A stretch of DNA of 64,000 nt from Apus apus. Lineage: Eukaryota > Chordata > Aves > Apodiformes > Apodidae. The position numbers and the translations under genes are program-made. Positions 40,801-64,000 of this stretch are shown piece by piece (position 1 is the first letter of the stretch; the number at the start of each line of letters is the position of its first letter). Below the pieces are notes generated by a model. The model saw only the letters and a list, made by a program, of their open reading frames with translations, ran no database searches and was not told where the DNA came from. The stretch covers positions 95,997,152 to 96,061,151 of the forward strand of contig NC_067285.1 in NCBI RefSeq assembly GCF_020740795.1. The letters are read 5' to 3'.

Positions 40801-43800
40801 CAAAGGTGGAAGCTATATTTGCTGTTCACATTCTAGCTAAATTAAATATGCAAAATGCATCCATATTACAGAATAGATATAACTGTTTTAAAAACATTCT
40901 TAGAAGACATTTTTATCAAATGTTTTGTCCCAAACTTTCTATCAGAACAATCAGAACAGAAGGACAAGCACTATCAAATCTGTTCCTCTGCAAAAGGCAG
41001 ACAAATCCCTCCCAAATACTAATAATTATATAAAACTATGAATAATTATAAAACATCTAACTTCTTTGTGTGGTTGTGTTGAAAAATAATAATTCTCACA
41101 AGCTACAAAAGCAGGAAAACCTCTTATTTCCAGAGCAAGCTAATGGAAGAGTCTTGGGAGCACAATTTGCTATCCATCCAACTTCATCTGTTACTGGGTA
41201 GACAGAAGGAGAGGTTTATGTCTCAGTGCCCACGAGCAGATCAAAGCCTTGTCACCACCGCCAGAAAGCCAGATGCAAGATTTGGACTTCCCATGTGAGT
41301 CTTGGGCACGTCTCCAGGCAACTGGCAAATGCCAGAGCAACAACAGGCAATTTCAGTGAAAATTTTGGAGAATTATTGCAGTACGTTCCTTGTTCATTTA
41401 ACAGTTGTATTTTATGTTGGCTTCCAAGAAGAGTAGTTTTAGACAGAATACCATTTTTAAAAAAAAAGACATTTCCTATCATAACACTTTAAAAACATGG
41501 CCAATCAGACCAATTTCTTAGGTGGAACACAGCAAGTGAGAAGTGACGGTCATTAACACCATCATATACCATTTTGAGAGCTTAGATTCACTTGAGCAGC
41601 ACTCAACAGACATGCACTGCTGCAAATTCCCTACAGGCAATGACAAAACTTACCAAGCTTATCTGCATATTTCAGTTTTGCACTGGAATGAACAAGAGAA
41701 CATGAAGAACACACATGCATGGTTGTGTATATGCTAAATAATTGAGCTCATATACTCAACTGTTTTGCAGCATTTGAGTAATATGAAGGCAAAAGATTCC
41801 ACACTTGCCAGCAGCAGACACTGCTCTGAAACAATCAACATTTTTCTGGGCGAGATCCAGACTCAGCAAATTGCTCAAACTAAGTAATCCAATATCCTGT
41901 TACAACATTTATCCTGAAAGAGTGGTTTAATAATTGTTTCACACTACAATGATACGTGTTTTTAAAGCATTTGTGTCACGAAGTGACAGAAGCAGCACTA
42001 CTGAACAACTCCCAGATTCTCCTAAAACTCTTTGTTTTGCAGCTAGTCAGTTATAGAAGGACTTTGCATGTATTTCTGTTTTTCTCTGTATTTCTGCTGG
42101 AAAGGTATTTCAGAAGAAACAACTTCACTGAAACTGTCTGATGCATCAATATGATGTTTCATTCCAGAAAACAAAAACCAAGTCTCCTTTATTTCCAATC
42201 GCACTGAAGAAAAGTTTAAGTGATAAAAACCTCCTTGGTCTTCAGTTCAACTGAATCTTCTTTTTTCTAGCAAACACTGAATTACCTTTGTGACAGTGTT
42301 GCATTATGCTATGTAGTGAAACTTCTGTCAACATCCCTACAGTCAATGTGTACACTCAGTCTGATTTGAGCCATCATGTGAAATCACCTGAGGACTCAAA
42401 ATAATCAAATATGATCACATTTTCCCAGCAAGCAAAGAAAAAAGCCAACACTATAATGCTTACAGTGCTAAAAGAAGAGTAAAAAAATATCTATAAATTC
42501 AGAAGAGGAAACATGCATCTGACTCAGAGAGGAATGATGATGACAGGTAGAAAAGAAATAGCAAGTAACAGAATGGCAGTTTGTAAAAAACACTAAATGT
42601 CCAGTCTTTCGCCTGTCTAAATACAACTGTGCGATGTCTGAACATGTATCAAACATCTGCTAACTTAATAAATAACACCCATTGCACATACATTCTTCAT
42701 AATAGATATGATCCTTCAATGGTCTTTAAAATGCTGTGTCCCATCATGAAGTGCTAAAAATAAATCAAGAAAATATAATAGTGCATTGAAGTTTAAATGC
42801 ACATGTTACATTTGCACTCAACAACAACGCTGCTTAGGTTATGGACTGTTTCTTTCTTTAGAAATCTGAAAATGCATAGTTTCTTCAGAAACTATGATTA
42901 AGAAAGACAAGTGTTTGGGCAGATTTGCAGCAGAGGCAAGCCTTCACTCACCTGTTCTTACAAGCATGACATTCATTGTGCTCACCACAAAAAACATGTT
43001 TTTTAAAAAGGATTATTTAAAGTATCTGCTTTTCCACCCCAGTATTTGGTGTTAAGCTTCTTTTTCAGGCATAACTGGTCAAGGTTTTGGCAGCAAGGAA
43101 GGCAAGCTGCAGTTGCCCCATGCTCACCAAAGACAGTTCCAGCTGGCTGGGCAAAAGCACTGGAAGACACAGCTCAGCCCAGCAGCCAAGTGGGTGGTAC
43201 CTTCATGAGAACACCAGACAAGCAGAAAAATGGGGTGGGGGAAGTGAGGAACAGCAGCACGAACACTTAAGTTAGAAAAGAGAGGAGGAGGAGATTCTCC
43301 AGGCACCAGAGTAGATAATCCCCGGCAGCCTGTGCAGAAGACTACGCTGGTGCAGATATCCACATTGCAGCCTGGGGAAAAGCCCACACTGGAGCAGCTG
43401 GGTATTTCCAGAGGGAACTGTAGCTCATTTAAAGCCCATACAGGAGCAGGGGAGAAGAGCGAGGAGGAAGGAGTAGAAGAACTGTTACAAACTGACTGGA
43501 ACTCTCCATCCACCCTGAGGGGACCCTAGGGGAGGAAACAGAGGACTCAGGAGTGAAGCTGATCCTGGAAAAAGGGAGGCAGTGGGAAGGTGTTATTTTA
43601 AGTTTTTGGTTTTGATTCACAGTATGCAAATCAATTTTAATTGGCAAAAAACTACATTAATTTTCCCCAAGTGGAGTCTATTTTGCCTGCAACAGTAACT
43701 GGTAAGCAATCTCCCTGTGTTTATCCAGATGAGCTCTGTAATCCTGTTTTCTCCCTCTGTCTTGTTGAGAAGTGGGAATGAGAAAGTGGCTGAATGGGCA

Positions 43801-44010
43801 CCTGGCAGCTTGCCAAGGTTAACCAGCCACAACTAATTGCAAAACAAATGAAAAAATCACACATTGGCTTAAAAGGAAGAAATTTTAATGTACAAATTTA
43901 CACTCAGCATGTTATATTTTCTGCACTGCTCTCTCTCAGTATATACTTCTACCATGTTTTCATAATAAAACCACAAAAAGTAATTCTCAAACTAGGGAGG
44001 AAACTGCAGC
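37841..44010. other. Intergenic 3' of SMIM20, no gene recognised
   Basis: Apart from the CR1 scrap at 38862-38897 this is mostly AT-rich sequence. A 127-codon ATG-initiated frame at 39041-39424 is opposed by a 64-codon frame on the other strand; neither is recognised. Confidence 0.7.
38862..38897 (+). mobile_element. CR1 LINE 3' scrap
   Basis: GAGGTCCTTTCCAATCCAAG then TTATTCTATGATTTCT is the last about 36 bases of a CR1 3' end in the plus orientation. Confidence 0.7.
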
Positions 44011-44021
44011 GGTCTGCATGA

Positions 44022-44043
44022 TTTATTCTATTCATAATTTATT
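44022..44043 (-). terminator. Tandem polyadenylation signals for SMIM20
   Basis: On the minus strand two AATAAA hexamers occur at 44043-44038 and 44027-44022, about 315-340 nt past the SMIM20 stop. A T/G-rich stretch (TTTTTGTGGTTTT type) follows at about 43965-43980, as expected downstream of a cleavage site. I saw no AATAAA or ATTAAA nearer the stop, so the 3' UTR is probably about 350 nt. The cleavage point is inferred. Confidence 0.55.
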
Positions 44044-44358
44044 TTACAAGTGTTTACTGATTAACCACAAAAATAATTACTCTTCCCCTTTCTCAAGGAA
44101 ATAAATATTTCACTTCTAAACTCAAGAATTATTCAGCTCTTCAACAGCCTGTGCACTATGCCCCAGCATCCTCATTCAAAACCAGCATGTTTTTATCTCT
44201 TGGGATTCCAACCAGTAGCGTTTGTTGCTCCTCACGTGCCCACACACCATAGTCAGAATTCTTCTCCAGCGACACCCAAAGACACACTTCAGTGACAGAA
44301 GAAAGAGCTGAAGATGTCCATCTTCAGTTTTGCCTTGCAATACAACCAGCCGCCAACA

Positions 44359-44396
44359 TTACTTTCTTCCAAACGGATCAGACCACACTTTTAACC
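44359..44396 (-). CDS. SMIM20: SMIM20 coding exon 3 (phoenixin C-terminus and stop)
   Basis: The acceptor is GATTTGTAG. The exon finishes Gly56 and encodes [11 protein letters not shown] followed by TAA at 44361-44359. The final Gly-Arg-Lys is the amidation and dibasic processing signal that yields the C-terminal Phe-amide of phoenixin. Confidence 0.95.
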
Positions 44397-47300
44397 CTAC
44401 AAATCAAATACGAGAATACCAGCAGTTCATAAGTTTCTCACTGTGGGAGAAAAAAAAAGAATGGCCTGCTACTCCAGCCTTATGTATGAGACACTGGAAG
44501 AGCCTAACAAATTCTGCTCTGAACTCACAACTCGGCTTAAGCTTGCAAAAATATTTAGAAAGACAACCTCATCTTGATCTCAATGAAAAAATCTATCACA
44601 CCCATAGGTAAGGTATTCTAATGCTGTTGGAACAATTACCTAGAATTTCACCTTGCACTGGAATTGGTCCAGATTTCACTCCCAACTAGCAGATTTCAGA
44701 ACTTCTCATCAGCAACTAAATTTAGATTAATAAGTTACACTGAGGAGAACTGTTCATTAAGTATCATCTTGGATAAATGAGCCAATCCAGCTCTCTTTAA
44801 TGTTTAACAGAAAAGGCAGGCTTACCAGACTTCTATTTCACAATACTCTTCAGCATTTCACCGCTTTCCTGGAAAGTAATTCCTGCACTGGTGATTTAAC
44901 TGTTATGTGTAGTAAGGACACGGCATTAATCCTGTTTGGCTTTCCCCTGCTGCTGAGGTTAGGCTTTTCCAAAACTGGGAGTAAGTTACCCTTTAACATA
45001 CTCGGATATCAACTGTTTCATCAAGACAAGCACCCTCATGTCTTCAAACAAGAAGTGCCACCCTTGCATAGGGAATAACCAGCCCCATGACTTACAAAAC
45101 AATGAACTATAGAGGATGGTTTGCCATACTTCAATTTTTATTTCCCTCATATGCTTTTCTACACCTTCTACTGGCCACAGCAGGGATCAAAGAGCTATTA
45201 GCACTGCATTCCAAATTTTCCTTCACATGTAGCAGATTTCTGCCTTACCTCTCCACCCATCAGGCTGGAAGGTACTGACAAAGAGCTCATAAATCACATT
45301 TCAGCTGAGCTGTAAAGCACTGTCCACAAAACCAGGATCCAATCGTGTATTTTTTACAGTTGGAGGTCAGCCCACCCGTGGTTCTTGTTTCCTCTGAGCT
45401 GCCTCAGAAATTTAATTTCTGGTGTAGAAATTAGCATCTATTTAAAAATATGTAAAGATAACAGAGTATCTACGACTTCTTTGGCTAGTTAAGTCAATTT
45501 CAAACAAGTTTTATTAAATCCATAATTTTCAAGTGAACAATTAGCCTGAAAAAACATCTTAATGTCAAGTTTATTATATATGTTTTTAATTGCATTCTTC
45601 CTTGTATCAGTTAAATCCATATAAATATTCAGGTCTTACTTCAAGAATATCTTTAAAACAATCACTGCAAACACATGAGTCAAATATACCTGCAGGCTGA
45701 ATATCCTCTTGAACAATACCAGCTCGATTTATTGACTGTTCTTTCTCTGGAAAACAGAACAGAAATTACACTACTGAAAAAAAGATAATACTAGACATCT
45801 TGACTGCACCCAGTAAAATAATATTGAGCATTTTATTATTTCTGGATGCTACATGGTAAAATTCTGGTGAGCATCCACTTACATAATGAAATGTAGTATT
45901 CACATTTCACTGAGAAACTAACAGCTAGTCTGCTTGAGACACAACAAACACTAAGATAATAATCTTCAAGTAATGAGTACTACTTAATAAAAGATACCAA
46001 AATACCTGCCATGATCCCATCACTTATGGAATGACTTTTAGGAGCTATCACTCATATGCTCAACATAAAATTCTCCAAAGATTTATTCTTGCATCATATC
46101 ACAAGTAGATTTCATGACAGCATCTAAAAAATTAGTGCTTGTAAACTTTCTTAATTAAGCATCAGAGGGATATGTTCCATGGTGTGGATTTTTTCCTTTC
46201 CTGTTAAGCACTTTAGCACTGTGGTACTTCAGAGCAAGAAGTCACAGCTCTGCTGGATTCACCTTTTGCCCATATCGTTGAACATTTTAAGCCTTCAAAA
46301 AACTGTAGGGTGCAAGTGCTCAAGGGAGATTCAGAACTAAGCTCACCTTAAAACTGAAACTTTTCAGCATCCTAGCCCTCTGAGAATGCACATGACTCCT
46401 GGGATTGTTTTCAGCCCTTTTCTATAATTCTGTACCAAATGTTTCCCTAGATTCAGCTGGGGGCAAAATTTTTCTCTACTTCTGCTCCCAATGATCCTGT
46501 TGTCTTTTGACATAGCGTAGGCAGTTTCTCTTTTGAGGAAGGTGATTTTATCTCCAGATGTTGATCTGTAATCCTGAAATCCTTTGGGATAGCCATAAGG
46601 ATACAAGTACAGCAATTATTTATTCTCTTCCGTGCCTAACACATAGATTCCAAACTCTTTGTTTGGAATTCATTCCTGCCATGCCCATGCATTGCTTGCT
46701 CCTAACAAATCTGTCAATTCTGGATTTGGATTCACAGCGTTCAAGGAGATCTGCTGCCTTTGCAACTTTGTGCACTTTTTTAATATCAGCCCTTTGACTC
46801 CCTCTGGATTTATTTAATGGATATGAAAAGGTACAAAATCCAGACAGAGAAAACATACTAAATTAGGGCAAGGAATCAGATTTATTCTAGGACACAGAGG
46901 AGAAAAATATTCAGTCTCAAGTGGAGACTAAGATTGGAAGAGAGGCAGAGACCAAAATGGGAATCAATCTGAGAGGTGTGGGAACACATTTGAGGTGAAC
47001 AGAAAGAGCTGTTAACTGGTCAGACAAAGGCATGAGTATGGAGAAGTAACAGATGAGAAATACAGAGACATGACTTGAAACAGTCCATGGGGAGATTGGG
47101 GTGGGGCCTGGAAACACCCTGGAAAACAGGTAAGCCAAAAAAAAGGACAATAAGGAAGAGCCACTCGTGATGAGAGGCCAGCCACCTCATAGGATGGGGA
47201 ACATGCCAAGTTGCACCATTCAGCAAAATCACAAAATCTCCTGTGAAAATGCCCCAATATGAACCCAAATAGCAGCTGTCAACTCCCTGTTTTAATTAAT

Positions 47301-49673
47301 CTAGGTGGAAGAGGTCTAGCTGAAGATCTCAAAGTTTCAACGCTGCCAATAAACTGTGTTTCAGATGAAGAAACAGTCTTCTCTAAAGCTACCTACAGAC
47401 AGTGAAAAATTAGAAGCATCAAAGCCACAAACGGAGGTACAAAAAACCTATAAACTGACAGCACTTCTGTATGAAATTAACTCAAATCCCTGTGTGCACA
47501 ATTTCAGGTCCCTATTAACAATTTCATTACATACAGTTTTTCCAAGTATCTTCCACTTTATTTGTTAAACTGGTAAGAACTCCTCTGAAGATGTGTGAGA
47601 ACTGTGCAGGAAAGTCTTCTTTCTGAATGCCTTGTGCCTCACACGTGTAGAATTTGGGAGGTACATAAGAAAAACACTATTGAAGAAAGAAAATCTAGCA
47701 TTTCATGTTTACATAATTGAATGTCACTCCAGAGAACTGAAACCCATTTTTGCTTTTTGCAAGATTACTATGTGATGCTAATCCAAATGTTCAACTTCAG
47801 ACCCAGTGTCCCAAAACACAGAAATACTCAGTGTTCATCCATAGCTCAAACCAATGGTGGATGTGACCTCCTGTAGGAACATTGTTGTCACACAGCTTAC
47901 CAGACTGCATGCCAAAAAATCAAATTATTTCTACACCAGAGGTTAAAATACTTCCACACAAGTACCACCACTATGAACTTCCATACTCTTGTCTGAAGTA
48001 CTGTGACAATGAACTGTTGTGCTTCTCATACAGCAGTAATGACCATGAAGAAAAGCATATAGGAAATTAATAAAGGTGAGATCAAAGAATAGTTTGAGCA
48101 GCATGCAGTGAGTGAAATTTAGAATCAGGTATTAAACAGCAAGTTTAAGCACTTGCTGAAGTGTTTAAACACTGCTCATCTTACATGCTAAATAGAGGTT
48201 AAAAAACAAAACAGCGGGGGAACATTTGCTCATGTAATTCACAAGTACAAAAGAGGACACTGTGCACTGGTTTTGTTCTTTCCTTAATGCTGAGTCACAG
48301 TTTTAATATCGTATTTTTGAAAAGTACAGCATAAGCAGAAATGAGTTAAGAACAAAGTTGTTAAATGGGAACTCAGACTAGAAAACCTATCTTTGTGGGC
48401 AGTTTCCAGCTTCACAAACACAGCTTGCTTAAATAAAAACTTACTTGCAATTACATGTTACTTCAAGTTTGATGCAAGGCCCAAGTCCCTCCGAGGAGAT
48501 CGGTAAGTTTGATTTCCTTTTCCTTTTTTTTCCACCCCTTCCTAGGAAACTCTAAGTTGTCTCACATTCATCTTCAGGTTGTCACCAACTGCTTGCTTAG
48601 GTTGCTTAGTTAAAGCAAGGGGATGAGGCTGGTTACTCTAGAACTCTTCCCTGCTTCCTTCAGCAACAGTGATCAGAAGTTTGGGGGCAATGGGAGCTGC
48701 CTCTCCCACTCGCAGCACGGAATGCCCTCCTGGAGCAGCTGAGGCTTCACATCCAAAGGAAGCTTCAGATGTCTTTGAGTGCCTGAAAGTTCCCTGGTTA
48801 CAGGGTCTGCTGTGGCTTTGCTGCGTGTCTGGCAGGGAAGGACTTTCTTCAGCAATCAGTTTCAGAGAAAACTCTGCAGACTGAGGCCAGGTATAGCAAA
48901 TAATCACAATATTAATCTGTTACCACACTTTAAGTTAAAATCTTCAATTGTGGCTGGAAAACATAATTCAAACAACTTAAAGAGAATCGTAAAATGGTTT
49001 GGGTTGGAAGGGACCTCTGAAGGTCATCTAGTCCAAGCCCCCAACATCTTTAACTAGATCAGGTTGCTCAGAGCCCCATCCAACCTGGCCCTGAATGTTT
49101 CCAGGGATGGTGGATCTACCACCCCTCTGGGAAAGGTGTTCCAGTGTTTCACCACTCTCACTGCAAAAAACATGTCTTTCCTACATCTAGTCTAAATCCA
49201 GCCCCTTTAGTTTAAAACGATTACACCTTATTCTACTACAACAGGCCCTGCTAAAAAGTCTGTCCCCACCTTTCCTGTAGGCCCCTCTCAAGTACTAGAA
49301 GGCCGCCAGACGGTCTCCACAGCCTTAATCTTCAGTTGCCTTCACAGCAGAGGTGCCCCCCGACCTTCACTTCCTCAGCTACGTTTAAATCCTCTCAATC
49401 ACTTCAAAGAAGTACCTCTCGGGCGAGCGGAAAGCTTCTCGGCAGCACCTCCCCCGCAGCAGCCCCCGCGCTGCCCCGGCCCGCCCCGCTGCCCACGCGG
49501 GGCACGACCGGCTCAGGGCAGCACAGCCCGCCCGCGCCGCGCCCGTCCCGCCGCCAACACTCACTGTACTCCTCCGGCAGCAGCAGCGGCCTGAAGTAGA
49601 TGGGGTAAAACGCCGCCCCAACCACAGCCATGAAACCGCCGAAGATACCGAGCGTCCGCGACAGCCCGGCCAT
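44359..49673 (-). CDS. SMIM20: SMIM20 (MITRAC7, phoenixin precursor), complete 3-exon gene
   Basis: Splicing 49673-49565, 45746-45690 and 44396-44359 gives 204 nt, i.e. 67 residues plus TAA, the length of human SMIM20. All junctions are GT-AG and in phase. Residues about 8-28 form one hydrophobic helix running into the FYPIYFRPL motif that marks the family. The tail contains [10 protein letters not shown] and then [11 protein letters not shown]. From family knowledge, SMIM20 is an inner-mitochondrial-membrane protein that stabilises newly made COX1 in the MITRAC assembly intermediate. Its C-terminus is also the source of the peptide hormone phoenixin (C-terminal amide, hence Gly then Arg-Lys). 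The ATG at 49673 has G at -3 and +4 and is the first ATG in its frame; the open frame upstream lacks ATG. The gene diverges from SEL1L3 across a shared CpG island. Identification is by recalled protein similarity, but phase, length and motifs agree closely. Confidence 0.95.
44397..45689 (-). other. SMIM20 intron 2
   Basis: A 1,293-nt intron between the two exons that together encode phoenixin. The sequence is AT-rich. I see no repeat of a recognised family and no convincing additional exon. Confidence 0.9.
45690..45746 (-). CDS. SMIM20: SMIM20 coding exon 2
   Basis: A 57-nt exon too short to stand out as an open frame. The acceptor is TTTTCCAG and the donor GCAG|GTATAT. It completes Lys37 and encodes [18 protein letters not shown] plus the first base of Gly56. 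It carries the N-terminal half of the phoenixin region; the Arg before AGIV is the proposed processing point for phoenixin-20. Confidence 0.95.
45747..49564 (-). other. SMIM20 intron 1
   Basis: A 3,818-nt intron. Its exon-1-proximal end (about 48981-49335) is a CR1 fragment in the sense orientation. The 170 bases next to exon 1 already belong to the GC-rich island. The remainder is unremarkable AT-rich sequence with no supported exon. Confidence 0.9.
48981..49335 (-). mobile_element. CR1 LINE 3' fragment
   Basis: Read on the plus strand it opens with a degenerate AGAATCGTAAAATGG and then GGTTTGGGTTGGAAGGGACC, the reverse complement of the CR1 3' end. It continues through the 'CATCCAACCTGGCC' and 'CTCACTGCAAAAAACAT' blocks typical of avian CR1. 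It is a 5'-truncated copy inside SMIM20 intron 1, in the same orientation as that gene. Confidence 0.92.
49565..49673 (-). CDS. SMIM20: SMIM20 coding exon 1
   Basis: Encodes residues 1-36 plus the first base of codon 37. It starts [13 protein letters not shown] and contains the single membrane segment and the conserved FYPIYFRPL stretch. The splice donor on the minus strand reads ACA|GTGAGT. Residue choice after Met differs from the mammalian N-terminus, but the GIFGGF core and everything after it align. Confidence 0.95.
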
Positions 49674-49697
49674 CGCGGCGGGCGGCCTCACCCCTAC

Positions 49698-49722
49698 CCG
49701 GAAGCTCCGCCGCCCCCGGAAG
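49698..49722. promoter_or_regulatory. Paired ETS/GABP-type sites upstream of SMIM20
   Basis: Two CCGGAAG motifs at 49698-49704 and 49716-49722 lie 25-50 bases upstream of the SMIM20 ATG. CCGGAAG is the ETS-family core bound by GABP (NRF-2), a known regulator of nuclear genes for cytochrome c oxidase subunits and assembly factors. Binding is inferred. Confidence 0.5.
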
Positions 49723-50411
49723 CCGGGGGAGTGACAGCCCCCGGCACAGCGCTGGCGGCGCCGGTTCGCGCCCCTGGCGGAGCGGCGGGACGGGCACGGC
49801 CCGCTCCGGGGCACGGCCCGCTCGGTGCGGCGGGGCCGGTGCCGCTACACGCCAGCCGCGCTGCCTCGTGTGCCCCCTGACCGGCGAGCGGCGGCGCCGC
49901 CCGGGCAGCCCCGGCCCGCAGCCGTTCCGAGGAGGCCCTGCCCCGCCTCACCGCCCCAGAGCCACCCCGCGGCGCTCGGCGGCGGGAGCGGGGAACTGCC
50001 CCGGCGGGGCGGCACGGGCAGCGCCGAGCCCGGGTGGGCACGGCAGAGCTGAGGCGCGGAGCATGGGGGGCAGGGAAGAGCCAGCGCCGAGGCCCCTGAC
50101 CAGGCTGCCGCCATGAGAGGGGACGCGGCCTGAGCCCGGGGTCCCGCACAGGGCGCGCCGCTCCGGTGCCCGTGGTACCGGGCGGCGCTCGGGGGCGCTG
50201 AGCCCTGGGGGTGCCGAGCCCCCGGCCGCGCCGCCCGGCCCGGCCCGGCGCCGCCGCGCCCTCTGCACCCTGCGCACCTGCGGCGGCAGCGCGGGGCCCG
50301 GCGCGGCCCTGCCCGCACGGCGGCCCCTCCTCCAGGAAGCCGGATCTGCCGCATCCCTGGCGGCGGGGCTGGCCGCGCGCTCCCGGTCGGGCTGGGCAGC
50401 TCCGCGGCAGC

Positions 50412-64000
<13,589 letters not shown>

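Noticed and set aside
1-44000. Coding or 5' exons of RBPJ, the expected next gene by synteny
   Set aside because: No translation with the conserved RBPJ N-terminal region was found on either strand; it presumably lies left of the window.
49404-49814. A 136-codon single-exon form of SMIM20
   Set aside because: It starts at GTG and reads past the exon 1 donor; the spliced product matches the known 67-residue family exactly.

Overview
This is nuclear DNA from a bird. Its dispersed repeats are almost all 5'-truncated CR1 LINE copies ending in the ATTCTATGAT-type 3' tail. The genes are split by GT-AG introns, most of the window is non-coding, and the single CpG island sits between two divergent genes. 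The species cannot be fixed from the sequence alone.

Two protein genes can be supported, diverging from a CpG island at about 49.4-50.85 kb. On the minus strand is a complete three-exon SMIM20 (MITRAC7, the phoenixin precursor), assembled from exons at 49673-49565, 45746-45690 and 44396-44359. It encodes 67 residues, the same length as the human protein. On the plus strand are the first seven coding exons of SEL1L3 (50412 to the window edge), giving 360 residues in continuous phase and ending inside the LamG-like region. The rest of SEL1L3, including the Sel1 repeats and membrane anchor, lies beyond the right edge. The pair matches human 4p15.2, where SEL1L3 and SMIM20 are head-to-head neighbours. 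By that synteny RBPJ would be expected off the left edge and SLC34A2 off the right.

The left 44 kb is intergenic (SMIM20 towards RBPJ). I recognise no coding exon there. It holds CR1 fragments (about 3.3, 8.5, 30.8, 37.4, 37.6 and 38.9 kb, possibly 13.6 kb), A-rich and T-rich low-complexity tracts, a 36-base poly(A), two short tandem duplications (5.1 and 14.0 kb), and an isolated GC-rich patch at 17.83-18.40 kb. Introns of the two genes carry four more CR1 copies, including an inverted pair in SEL1L3 intron 5.

The two genes are not known to share a pathway. SMIM20 acts in cytochrome c oxidase assembly in the mitochondrial inner membrane and is the source of the amidated peptide phoenixin. 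SEL1L3 is a poorly characterised secretory-pathway membrane protein. What they visibly share is the promoter island, in which two ETS/GABP-type sites lie just upstream of the SMIM20 start. No prokaryotic, viral or CRISPR-like system is present.
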